Below, piece by piece: positions 6,565 through 14,157 of a DNA stretch of 14,418 nt (position 1 is its first letter; each line of letters starts with the position of its first letter). The notes beneath the pieces are model-generated. The model did no database searches. It was given only the letters and a program-made list of their open reading frames with translations, and was not told the origin of the DNA. The position numbers were made by a program, and so were the translations under genes. Source of the stretch: an uncultured Dokdonia sp. (GTDB lineage Bacteria; Bacteroidota; Bacteroidia; Flavobacteriales; Flavobacteriaceae); contig CAKZKZ010000035.1 in assembly GCA_937124495.1 (NCBI GenBank), positions 1 through 14,418 of the forward strand, in the 5' to 3' direction.

Positions 6565-7586
6565 AGATTATTTTTTGATCTTAATTGTAATGAAAGCTCA
6601 ACGCGATAGGTTTGATTGGTATTGTCAATTTCAAGTTGATATACATTAGGATATAAAATATCTAAACGTTTCTTCACATTTTCAAGTCCAATCCCTTTAG
6701 ATAAGTTTTCATTATTACTGTTTTCTAAAAAGCTATTAACACAAGAAAACTGTAGCAATCCTTTATCATTTACCTTAACTTGTATATCAATCTCAATATT
6801 ATCACTTTGACTTGCTGTACTGTGCTTAAATGCATTTTCTACAAAAACAGTAAGTATTAATGGAGCGATACAAAAATCTTCTGAAGTAATCTCAGAATTA
6901 AAAGTCACATTTCCTCGTTCTTCAATTTGTAACTCACTAAGTGCAGTAAAGTTTTTAAGGTGTTCTATATCTTTAGAAAGAGGCACAAAATCTTCTTTAC
7001 AATCATATAACATATATCGTAATACAGAAGATAATTCTAATATAATAGATGGTGTTTTTTCTGAATTCTCTATGGCATATGAGTACAAGTTATTCAGATT
7101 ATTAAATAAGAAATGAGGGTTAATTTGTGATTTTAAAAAACGTAACTCACTATCTTTAATAACCACTTGTAAATTTTCGAGTTCTCGCTGTTTTTGTTTT
7201 GAATCCAATGCCAATTTAAACCCTACCATCATAAATAAAATAGGAATGATCCCCAGAAGAGTATAAAATATATTAGAAACATACTTGCCTCTATCTCCTC
7301 CTACAAGAAAAGGTTCCAGCACATACTCTTCCACTAAATAAACAAGAGCTAGTGTCACAATTATTAATAGCCAAAACATCCATATTTTTTTACGATAAAA
7401 AAAGGTTGGAATCAATACATAACCGATAAGCAATGCTATGATAATATAAAATGAAAAGAATACACCATCATACCAATAAATGGATTCATCATGTTTATTT
7501 AAGGCAAACATTAAGAATAAGATACCAAAGAATCCCGCTTGAGAAACAAATTCTATAAATCTTGGATGTTTACGTAAACTTTGCAT
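6558..7586 (-). CDS. LytS-like sensor histidine kinase (His_kinase family)
   Basis: The product has 342 residues. Four hydrophobic helices (about 10-29, 41-64, 68-88 and 102-127) precede a short coiled linker and the His_kinase domain, with phospho-acceptor H158 in QINPHFLFNNLN. The ATP-binding part has an N-box ENAFKHS (250-256) and GIGLENVKKRL (298-308). The G1 position reads CVNSF, as is common in this family. The frame extends to a TTG at 7601, but the ATG at 7586 gives a normal N-terminus. A promoter box at 7591-7598 lies so close that the longer form is unlikely. The gene overlaps the LytTR gene and is divergent from the DUF5916 operon. With no periplasmic sensor domain, the membrane helices themselves probably sense the signal. 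Confidence 0.92.
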   Translation of the reverse strand: MQSLRKHPRFIEFVSQAGFFGILFLMFALNKHDESIYWYDGVFFSFYIIIALLIGYVLIPTFFYRKKIWMFWLLIIVTLALVYLVEEYVLEPFLVGGDRGKYVSNIFYTLLGIIPILFMMVGFKLALDSKQKQRELENLQVVIKDSELRFLKSQINPHFLFNNLNNLYSYAIENSEKTPSIILELSSVLRYMLYDCKEDFVPLSKDIEHLKNFTALSELQIEERGNVTFNSEITSEDFCIAPLILTVFVENAFKHSTASQSDNIEIDIQVKVNDKGLLQFSCVNSFLENSNNENLSKGIGLENVKKRLDILYPNVYQLEIDNTNQTYRVELSLQLRSKNNLC

Positions 7587-7590
7587 ACTA

Positions 7591-7598
7591 CAAAAGTA
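7591..7598 (-). promoter_or_regulatory. Candidate -7 promoter box for the LytS/LytTR operon
   Basis: Read on the minus strand this is TACTTTTG, a full match to the Bacteroidota -7 consensus TAnnTTTG. It ends only four bases before the ATG at 7586, so the transcript would be leaderless or nearly so. No TTTG occurs at the standard upstream distance (the nearest is about 34 bases away), which lowers confidence. Confidence 0.4.
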
Positions 7599-7729
7599 CA
7601 ATTAATAGCTAGGGAGTGTCTTTATAATTCTACAAACGACAGATATAAGAAGGTCAACAACAAAATATACTATAGCTGGCAAAAAGTGTTTATGAGTTAC
7701 TTACTATGGTTGTTTGCCGATTTTTTTTT

Positions 7730-7759
7730 ATCAAAAAATAAAGACATCTCATTTTTGAT
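7730..7759 (+). promoter_or_regulatory. Inverted repeat upstream of the DUF5916 operon
   Basis: ATCAAAAAAT (7730-7739) and ATTTTTGAT (7751-7759) form an inverted repeat with one bulged A and an 11-base loop, 28 bases before the ATG at 7787. A run of nine T precedes it. It could be an operator or a leader hairpin for the operon. It is AT-rich, so chance is possible. Confidence 0.35.
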
Positions 7760-7786
7760 GACATATTTAAAAATTGCTTTTAAACG

Positions 7787-10225
7787 ATGTCAAAAAAAAT
7801 AGTAATACTCTTTTATTGTTTTGCAACAACACTACTTGTCGCTCAACAAAAATCTATGACTGTGTTACGTATCAATTCTTCCATAAAAATAGATGGAAAT
7901 CTACATGAAGAAGATTGGAATAATACAGAAGAAGCAACAGGTTTTGTGATGCTGACACCAGATAATGGTCCTACAATTCCTTCTACTCATAAAAATAGTG
8001 TAAAAGTGATGTATGATAATGATGCCATATATATAGGTGCATATTTACATGACAACAACCCTTCTTCTATTCCTTCTCAATTTACACAAAGAGATAATGT
8101 TTTTGGAGAAGCAGATGTTTTTACGATTGCTATCAACCCATATAATGATGGCATTAATGAAAACAAGTTTTACATAACTTCTGCCGGGACACAAGCCGAT
8201 TCTAAGACAGTACCTAACAATCGTGGTGGTGGCGGTAATTCTGATGACTTTAGTATTAATTATGTTTGGGAAAGCAATGTAACTCTTGTTGAAGATGGCT
8301 GGGTTGTCGAAATAAAAATACCGTATTCGTCTTTGCGCTTTTCCAGTCAGGCTAAAGATTGGAGTATTAACTTCTTTAGAGATATAAGATCTTTAAATGC
8401 TATATACTCTTGGAACTTTGTAGACCGAAGTGTAGGAAGAGAAGTTCAATATCACGGATTATTAAAAGGGATTACAGATATAGAACCACCTCTGCGCCTT
8501 AGTTTTTTACCCTTTACAACAGCTATCACCGAACAATTTGATGGGAAGAATGACACTCAATTAAAGGTTGGCTTAGATGTAAAATATGGAATTAGCGATG
8601 CTTTTACGCTAGACGCTACTTTAATTCCTGATTTTAGTCAAACGGGATTTGATGAAGTGACCTTAAACTTAGGTCCTTTTGAACAAACCTTTAGAGAACA
8701 ACGCCAATTCTTTACAGAAGGAGTAGAGTTATTTGACAAAGGAAATTTATTTTTCTCAAGACGCATTGGAGGTAGACCTAGTACTTCAGCTTCATTAAGT
8801 GACGATGAAGAGTTTATCGAAAACCCTAAGGGAGTAAATGTTCTTAATGCCCTAAAATTATCAGGGAGAACTCAAAAAGGGTTAGGAATCGGTTTTTTAA
8901 ATGCTATTACAGAATCTACTTCAGCTTCTATAAGAAATACTACTACTGGCAAAATACGAGAACAAGAAGTAGAACCTTTTACTAACTATAACATTTTGGT
9001 TTTAGATCAACAGTTTAATGGTAATTCATCCATCTCATTTACTAATACCAACGTTACTCGGTCTGGAAGTTTTAGAGATGCAAATGTATCTGCATTATCT
9101 TGGGATATTTCTACCAAATCCAATTCATATAATATTCGAGGAAACGCACGTGTAAGTTCCATAAACGATCAGGAGACAACTACTGGATTCAGTTCTGAAT
9201 TACGATTTTCTAAAACAAAAGGAAATTATAGATTTAGTCTTGATCATCGTTTAGCCGATGACAAATTTGATAATAATGACTTAGGAAGACAGTTTAGAAA
9301 CAACTTTAGCAATTTTGGCGGGAATGCATCTTATCAAACATTTAAACCAGGGAAATGGTTTAATCGCTATGAAGTATTCTTTTTTGCAAGAACAAATTTC
9401 TTGTATGAACCTAATACGTATACAGGGACTTTTGGAGGTTTTGATACTCGTTTTACTTTAAAGAATTTTGATTCCTTTGGATTTGAGATATTTGGAGCTT
9501 GGGGAAATCGATTTGATTTTTTTGAGCCGCGTGTCACAGGGCGTTTTTTTAAACAAGGTACCGACTATAATTTAGTCTGGTTCTACAATACAGATTCTGG
9601 ACGTAAACTTTCTTCGTCATTCCGGGTTCGATTTAATGATTATCTAGAAACCAATCAGCAATCTTGGAGTACTAGAATATCACCTCAATATCGTTTTAGC
9701 AATAAGTTCAATATTAACTATTCATTAAATCTGGAAACCACAAAAGAAGACAGAGGTTATGTAACAGATAATGGGGTTGATGTTGTTTTTGGAGATAGAG
9801 ATATTATTGAAGTTGAAAATCAATTACAACTCAATTATAATTTCAATACAAAGCATGCTATATCATTAAATTTTAGACATTTTTGGACAACAGTCCAATA
9901 CAAAAATCGCTACTTCGATTTATTAGATAATGGAGAAGTACAAGCTAGTACTAATGATATCGATTTTAATCCTGATACCAACTTTAATATTTGGAATTTA
10001 GACTTAAGCTATAACTGGCAATTTGCGCCTGCAAGTCAAGCCATCTTATTGTATCGTAACTCCATTTTTAATAGAACAGATCAAGGAGCTTTAGGGTATA
10101 TAGATAGTTTATCAGATCTCCTTAATCAGCCCATCAGACATACCGTCTCACTACGAATCGTATACTTTCTGGAATATCAAAAACTTAAAAATATTTTTAA
10201 GAAAAATAATAATAACATCATATAA
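7787..10225 (+). CDS. DUF5916 outer-membrane protein with CBM9-like domain
   Basis: The product has 812 residues with an N-terminal signal peptide (about 1-19, ending VAQ). A carbohydrate-binding-family-9-like beta domain follows (about 25-225, starting IKIDGNLHEEDW and ending near the YSSLRFSS and FVDRSVGREVQYHG region). The remainder (about 235-812) is rich in alternating aromatic strands, as expected of an outer-membrane beta-barrel. The DUF5916 hallmark is clear: PDFSQTGFDEVTLNLGPFEQ from P281, then RQFFTEG (306-312). The function of DUF5916 proteins is unknown; the CBM9-like part may bind a ligand at the surface. It is the first gene of a five-gene cluster, with YceI 14 bases downstream. 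It is divergent from the LytS/LytTR pair, a probable regulator. The length is normal for the family. Confidence 0.9.
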   Translation: MSKKIVILFYCFATTLLVAQQKSMTVLRINSSIKIDGNLHEEDWNNTEEATGFVMLTPDNGPTIPSTHKNSVKVMYDNDAIYIGAYLHDNNPSSIPSQFTQRDNVFGEADVFTIAINPYNDGINENKFYITSAGTQADSKTVPNNRGGGGNSDDFSINYVWESNVTLVEDGWVVEIKIPYSSLRFSSQAKDWSINFFRDIRSLNAIYSWNFVDRSVGREVQYHGLLKGITDIEPPLRLSFLPFTTAITEQFDGKNDTQLKVGLDVKYGISDAFTLDATLIPDFSQTGFDEVTLNLGPFEQTFREQRQFFTEGVELFDKGNLFFSRRIGGRPSTSASLSDDEEFIENPKGVNVLNALKLSGRTQKGLGIGFLNAITESTSASIRNTTTGKIREQEVEPFTNYNILVLDQQFNGNSSISFTNTNVTRSGSFRDANVSALSWDISTKSNSYNIRGNARVSSINDQETTTGFSSELRFSKTKGNYRFSLDHRLADDKFDNNDLGRQFRNNFSNFGGNASYQTFKPGKWFNRYEVFFFARTNFLYEPNTYTGTFGGFDTRFTLKNFDSFGFEIFGAWGNRFDFFEPRVTGRFFKQGTDYNLVWFYNTDSGRKLSSSFRVRFNDYLETNQQSWSTRISPQYRFSNKFNINYSLNLETTKEDRGYVTDNGVDVVFGDRDIIEVENQLQLNYNFNTKHAISLNFRHFWTTVQYKNRYFDLLDNGEVQASTNDIDFNPDTNFNIWNLDLSYNWQFAPASQAILLYRNSIFNRTDQGALGYIDSLSDLLNQPIRHTVSLRIVYFLEYQKLKNIFKKNNNNII

Positions 10226-10239
10226 ATATCATAAAAACA

Positions 10240-10794
10240 ATGAGAACATTTTTAGCAACACTATTCGTTTTAGTAGCATTTACAATGAATGCGCAATCTA
10301 CTTGGAAATTAGATTCAGGACATTCATCTATTAACTTTTCTGTATCACATCTTGTCATTTCAGAAATAACAGGATCCTTTGATCAATTTGATATTACAGC
10401 AATTACTGGAGATGATTTTAGTAATCCTAAATTTGATGTAAGCATTAAAACAGCAAGTATCAATACTAAGAATTCACAAAGAGATAATCATTTAAGAGCC
10501 GATGATTTTTTTGATGCCGAGAAACACCCTGCTATCACATTTAAAAATTCCTCAGTTGAGAAAACAGGTGACAAAACATTTTCTGTTACTGGAAATCTAA
10601 CCATAAAAGGGATTACAAAAGAAGTAACATTTAACGGAACATTAAATGGAATTTTAAAAACCGATCGTGGAGAAAAAGCAGGTCTAAAACTAACCACAAC
10701 TATTAACCGAACTGATTTTAAAGTTGGCGGTGGTATGGGTTCTATTGGAGAAGATGTCATGGTGGTTATCCATCTAGAAATGAAAAAACAATAG
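10240..10794 (+). CDS. YceI-family periplasmic lipocalin-like protein
   Basis: The product has 184 residues with a signal peptide (1-18, cleavage after NA). It is followed by a complete YceI domain (about 20-183) starting TWKLDSGHSSINFSVSHL. Further family signatures are the RDNHLRADDFFDAEKHPAITF segment and NLTIKGITKEV. YceI proteins form an eight-stranded lipocalin-like barrel that binds polyisoprenoid or similar amphipathic molecules. They are common in Bacteroidota, and the bound ligand is rarely known. Here it lies 14 bases after the DUF5916 gene and five bases before the PepSY-type gene, so it is an internal operon gene. In this context it could carry a hydrophobic substrate or a quinone in the periplasm, which is inference. 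Confidence 0.93.
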   Translation: MRTFLATLFVLVAFTMNAQSTWKLDSGHSSINFSVSHLVISEITGSFDQFDITAITGDDFSNPKFDVSIKTASINTKNSQRDNHLRADDFFDAEKHPAITFKNSSVEKTGDKTFSVTGNLTIKGITKEVTFNGTLNGILKTDRGEKAGLKLTTTINRTDFKVGGGMGSIGEDVMVVIHLEMKKQ

Positions 10795-10799
10795 TTCTG

Positions 10800-11357
10800 A
10801 TGAATAAAAAAGCAAGAACCTTATTAAACAGAAATTTACATAGAGATATTGGTTATTTTTATGTAGGCCTAATTATTGCTTTTTCAATATCTGGAATTGC
10901 ATTAAATCATCGTGAAAATTTTAATTCACAAGAATACACTGTAAAAACCGAATCATTTAAAATTGATTTACCAGAAGACGAAACATTAATCACTGATGAT
11001 TTTTTAAAAAACGCAGCACAAACTATCTCTACAGAAGAATATCGTGGTAATCGCACACGCGATAAAGAAGCTCGACTCTATTTTGAAGATGCCTTTGCTT
11101 TTGTAAATTTAGAAACTGGTCAAGGTGAAATTGAATATGTAAAAACAATTCCTGTTTTAGGCCAAATGACCATTTTACATAAAACTACAAATACCTGGTG
11201 GATATGGTTTTCTGATATTTTTGGAATCGCTATGTTAACCATTGCTATCACAGGAATGTTTATATCCAAAGGGAAGTATAGTTTTAAAAAACGAGGTTGG
11301 TGGTTAGCCATTATTGGGCTTATTTTCCCTTTTATTTTTTTATTCCTAATTCGATAA
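10800..11357 (+). CDS. PepSY-associated TM helix protein
   Basis: The product has 185 residues with three membrane helices, at about 16-35, 133-155 and 166-184. A soluble loop (about 40-128), probably periplasmic, lies between the first two. The N-terminal LLNRNLHRDIGYFYVGL and the following SGIALNHRE are typical of PepSY-associated TM proteins. Three histidines border the helices (H14, H37 and H127 in LHKTT) and could ligate heme, as suggested for larger PepSY_TM proteins linked to iron or siderophore reduction. This protein is a short version of that family and lacks a visible flavin or NAD domain. The ATG is five bases after the YceI stop, and the intradiol dioxygenase begins ten bases later. 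A redox or iron-handling role in the operon is plausible but not shown. Confidence 0.85.
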   Translation: MNKKARTLLNRNLHRDIGYFYVGLIIAFSISGIALNHRENFNSQEYTVKTESFKIDLPEDETLITDDFLKNAAQTISTEEYRGNRTRDKEARLYFEDAFAFVNLETGQGEIEYVKTIPVLGQMTILHKTTNTWWIWFSDIFGIAMLTIAITGMFISKGKYSFKKRGWWLAIIGLIFPFIFLFLIR

Positions 11358-11367
11358 ACTTACTATT

Positions 11368-12018
11368 ATGAAAAACATTTCAAGAAAAAAGTTTTTAGGT
11401 AGATTAGGGTTTGGTCTTGCATCAATCCCATTAACTCTAAAAGGAATTTCAGCAGCTACAATGGGTAATTCAACAAAAAATGAAACAGATTGTGGCTATA
11501 CTGATCCAGCAACAGAGGGTCCATTTTTTGTTAAAAACACTGCAAAGACTGTAAATATTAATTTCACAAATCTCCCCGGAAACCCTATGAGGGTTTCTGG
11601 CACTATCTATGGAGATACAGAGGGTAGAGTCTTAGTTCCAAGTGCTAAAATAGAAATATGGCATTGTGATGATGAAGGAGTATATCATCCAACAGGAAGT
11701 GGAGATATTTCCAAATATAAGGATACTCAGGTTGCACTCAGAGGATATGTGATAAGTGATGAAAATGGCAAATATTCTTTTAGAAGTATTGTACCTGGAT
11801 TATATGCTGGAAGAAGAAGGCACATCCATTATAAGATCAGTGCGCAAGGTTTTAAAACACTTACCACGCAAAGTTATTGGTTAAGTGAAAAAGGAGACCA
11901 GAGATCACAAATAGATCGCACTGATAGAAATACTGAAGAATGTCGCTATATCGATTTTAAGAAACAAAAAAATGGATTTCATAAAGGGGAATTCGACATC
12001 TTTCTGAAAAAAATATAA
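11368..12018 (+). CDS. Intradiol ring-cleavage dioxygenase, probably Tat-exported
   Basis: The 216-residue protein belongs to the protocatechuate/catechol intradiol dioxygenase family, non-heme Fe(III) enzymes that open catechol rings between the two hydroxyls. All four expected iron ligands are present: Y106 in DEGVYHP, Y146 in PGLYAG, and H152 and H154 in RRRHIHYKIS. The IWHCDDEGVY segment is the usual core strand. The N-terminus reads SRKKFLGRLGFG before a hydrophobic stretch, resembling a twin-arginine leader with RK in place of RR, so the enzyme is probably exported folded. It is shorter than many family members and has no separate N-terminal dimerisation domain. The substrate is unknown. 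No classical beta-ketoadipate pathway genes surround it, so it is more likely an envelope enzyme than part of central aromatic catabolism. Confidence 0.9.
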   Translation: MKNISRKKFLGRLGFGLASIPLTLKGISAATMGNSTKNETDCGYTDPATEGPFFVKNTAKTVNINFTNLPGNPMRVSGTIYGDTEGRVLVPSAKIEIWHCDDEGVYHPTGSGDISKYKDTQVALRGYVISDENGKYSFRSIVPGLYAGRRRHIHYKISAQGFKTLTTQSYWLSEKGDQRSQIDRTDRNTEECRYIDFKKQKNGFHKGEFDIFLKKI

Positions 12019-12047
12019 TCAATCTTATTACTCATAAAGTTACAGTC

Positions 12048-13118
12048 ATGAAAAAGACATTCGTTATCATATTTATAGGACTTTTAACCTTATCATGTGC
12101 CAAGGCACAAACCAATGATAAGAATGATATTATAGAAATAAAAACTATAGAACAGATAAAAGATATAAAAGAGCGCATTTTATATAGAGCTAAAAATCTT
12201 TTAAACACATTTACAGATCCATCAGTTATAGTCATTCCTTTTGAAAGCGAGTCCAGAACACAATGGACTAATCTTCCTGTTGGAATTGTAAATCGCAAAG
12301 GAATGAGTATTGGAGATATGAGTAATACGCAACGTATCCAAATGCAAAAATTACTCTCAGAGCTTTTGAGTTCTCGTGGTTATCTAAAAACAACAGGAAT
12401 CATGCATTTAGATAATATTCTGGAGCGACATTTTAATGTTCCAAGGCTCAAATGGAGTCATAAAGAATATTATTTTTCTTTTTGGGGAGAGCCTTCACTT
12501 AATAAGCCTTGGGGATTTAAACTGGAAGGGCATCATTTATCCCTCAATTTCACCTATGCAGATATGTCTATTGCGCCCACTCCTCTTTTTTTTGGCACCG
12601 ATCCTGCTGAGATTAGAGAGACTGAATATGCTGGCTGGAGAGTTTTAGGAGAAGAGGAAGATCTTGGTTTTTTATTTTTAAATAGCCTTAATGAAGCACA
12701 AAAAGAAAAAGCTATTTTAAAAGATCGTTCTGTACCCAGAGACATTCTTACCAATCCTGACTCAGAACAACGACTCACTGAGTTTTGGGGTATCAAAGCA
12801 TCAGATTTAGATGATAATCAAAAGAGATTATTAGAATATATTATTGAAGAATATCTTCATAATCTAGAACATGATCTCGCACATGAGGAAATGGAAAAAA
12901 TAAAAAATGCAGGTTTTGATGCTATTTATTTTGCTTGGATAGGCAACATTGAACGAACAGACAGTCAATATTTTTTAATTCACGGTCCCACTTTTATTAT
13001 TGAATTTGATAATCATAGAAATCATATCCATTCTATATGGAGAAATAAAGGAAATGACTTTGGAGCAGATATCTTAAAAGAGCATCTTAAAAATAGTCCT
13101 CATCATAAAAACGAATAA
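12048..13118 (+). CDS. DUF3500 family secreted protein
   Basis: The product has 356 residues and an N-terminal signal. It is either a lipoprotein signal with C17 in LTLSC or a signal peptidase I site after AKA at residue 20; the sequence does not decide. DUF3500 signatures are seen: SSRGYLKTTGIMHLD (108-122), SFWGEPS, EGHHLSLNFTY (160-170), PLFFGTDPAEI and, near the C-terminus, HIHSIWRNKGNDFGADIL (326-343). The conserved His-rich segments (H162-H163, H323, H326, H328) could bind metal, but no function is established for the family. It is the last gene of the five-gene cluster, 29 bases after the dioxygenase. I see no intrinsic terminator downstream, only the palindrome at 13166-13181. Confidence 0.88.
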   Translation: MKKTFVIIFIGLLTLSCAKAQTNDKNDIIEIKTIEQIKDIKERILYRAKNLLNTFTDPSVIVIPFESESRTQWTNLPVGIVNRKGMSIGDMSNTQRIQMQKLLSELLSSRGYLKTTGIMHLDNILERHFNVPRLKWSHKEYYFSFWGEPSLNKPWGFKLEGHHLSLNFTYADMSIAPTPLFFGTDPAEIRETEYAGWRVLGEEEDLGFLFLNSLNEAQKEKAILKDRSVPRDILTNPDSEQRLTEFWGIKASDLDDNQKRLLEYIIEEYLHNLEHDLAHEEMEKIKNAGFDAIYFAWIGNIERTDSQYFLIHGPTFIIEFDNHRNHIHSIWRNKGNDFGADILKEHLKNSPHHKNE

Positions 13119-13161
13119 TTTCTTAAGTATATGTATGTGCTAAATAGTAGTATGGATGCTG

Positions 13162-13181
13162 TATACGCTTTCGCGAAAGCG
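13162..13181. repeat. Palindromic repeat, second copy of the TATACGCTTTCGCGAAA sequence
   Basis: CGCTTTCGCGAAAGCG (13166-13181) is a perfect 16-base palindrome, preceded by TATA. The first 17 bases (13162-13178) match 5753-5769 exactly. It lies between the convergent DUF3500 and CarboxypepD_reg-like genes and lacks a T-run, so it is not a normal intrinsic terminator. It may be a dispersed palindromic repeat or a DNA-binding site. Confidence 0.65.
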
Positions 13182-13205
13182 GTCTAGTCTGTAAGCAAAA
13201 GTGTA

Positions 13206-14003
13206 TTAATCTTCTTCCTCAGACTCCAACATTTCTAAAAATGCTGCACCAAGATTAATAAACTCCTCGATAAGCAAAAATTTATTTTTTTCTTTGAGTA
13301 ATTCTGAATCTACATTTTTTGAAATACAATAATCAATAAATAAAGGTTTAAACTCAAGAGGAATTTTTACCGTTTCTGTTAGAAATGTGTCATTAATAAT
13401 TTCATCTTCTTTAAAAAGCCCTATGTATTCTTCTAGTTTTATAGGAACAAATGGAGGCGTTTTACGTTTTTCTTTTGTGATGAGTTTCCAGAGGCGTTTC
13501 CCAATATTTACAAAATTAAGATTCGCATTAGGGTTTGAATTAAACTCATATTGTTCTGGATATAATTCTGTGTGTTTCTTGATTTGATTTTCAAACGTAT
13601 TTGTAAATTCTTTTTTTTCAAACTCGAACGCTACTTCTTTTTTTACGATGACTTCATCGAGTTGGTTTATTTTTCGCGTAAGCTCAACAACAATGTCTGT
13701 ATACGTTATTCCTTCTTTTAAAATCAGTATTTTCTCTTCATGAGTTAGACCTTGAAAAGAAATAGAATCTTGGACACTCGCATCTATCTTAAAATGACCT
13801 TCACCATTGGTAAGCGTTACCATTCTAGTGGTTACATTTTTAACCAAAATGCCTTCTACAACATCTTTATCATCATACACAGTTCCTGTAATAATTTGTG
13901 CTACGACACTCTGTGATATAAAAAACAAGAAGAAACAAGTGAGTAGTTTATACAATGATAAAGCAGGATTGGTTAGAATGATCAATATAGATGATATCTT
14001 CAA
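13206..14003 (-). CDS. Secreted CarboxypepD_reg-like domain protein
   Basis: The longest frame encodes 265 residues. A hydrophobic signal peptide ends at VVAQ (residue 36). It is followed by a carboxypeptidase-regulatory-like beta domain (about 37-120): IITGTVYDDKDVVEGILVKN, TLTNGEGHFKIDA, then LDEVIVKK. The rest (121-265) is a charged, mostly helical region ending in an acidic tail. This resembles a known group of short flavobacterial CarboxypepD_reg-like proteins of unknown function that lack a TonB-dependent receptor barrel. No ATG is available: the start is a TTG at 14003, or a TTG at 13955 that gives a more normal 20-residue signal peptide. An upstream ATG at 14032 is in another frame and stops after two codons. 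The gene converges with the DUF3500 gene and is divergent from the Rrf2-type gene. Confidence 0.8.
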   Translation of the reverse strand: MKISSILIILTNPALSLYKLLTCFFLFFISQSVVAQIITGTVYDDKDVVEGILVKNVTTRMVTLTNGEGHFKIDASVQDSISFQGLTHEEKILILKEGITYTDIVVELTRKINQLDEVIVKKEVAFEFEKKEFTNTFENQIKKHTELYPEQYEFNSNPNANLNFVNIGKRLWKLITKEKRKTPPFVPIKLEEYIGLFKEDEIINDTFLTETVKIPLEFKPLFIDYCISKNVDSELLKEKNKFLLIEEFINLGAAFLEMLESEEED

Positions 14004-14104
14004 GCTAAAACTGGAAAGAAAGGTTAAAACATGATAAGGTTTTCTTAAATTAAGGTTTATCTATTTTTGGTAAAATTGTTCTCTGAATTTTAATATCGGA
14101 TAAA

Positions 14105-14136
14105 TTTGTCCGAAATAAAATAAGTATTTATATTTG
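14105..14136 (+). promoter_or_regulatory. Bacteroidota-type promoter for the Rrf2 regulator gene
   Basis: TTTG (14105-14108) and TATATTTG (14129-14136) match the -33 and -7 elements of the Bacteroidota primary sigma promoter, with a 20-base spacer in the normal range. The ATG at 14158 lies 21 bases beyond the -7 box, giving a short leader. Because many Rrf2 regulators repress their own genes, the operator probably overlaps this site. Confidence 0.75.
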
Positions 14137-14157
14137 CACCATTATTTATAACAATGT

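Noticed and set aside
7601..7680. ATAGCT repeats (7605-7610 and 7672-7677) as LytTR binding sites
   Set aside because: They are 67 bases apart and only six bases long; LytTR sites are usually closer and longer.
7581..7802. 73-residue plus-strand open frame in the divergent region
   Set aside because: Has no family signature, overlaps both the kinase start and the DUF5916 start, and covers the promoter region.
12436..12648. Internal plus-strand frame inside the DUF3500 gene
   Set aside because: Shifted-frame shadow of a well-supported coding sequence.
13807..14034. 75-residue plus-strand open frame
   Set aside because: Antisense to the CarboxypepD_reg-like gene, which has a recognisable signal peptide and domain.
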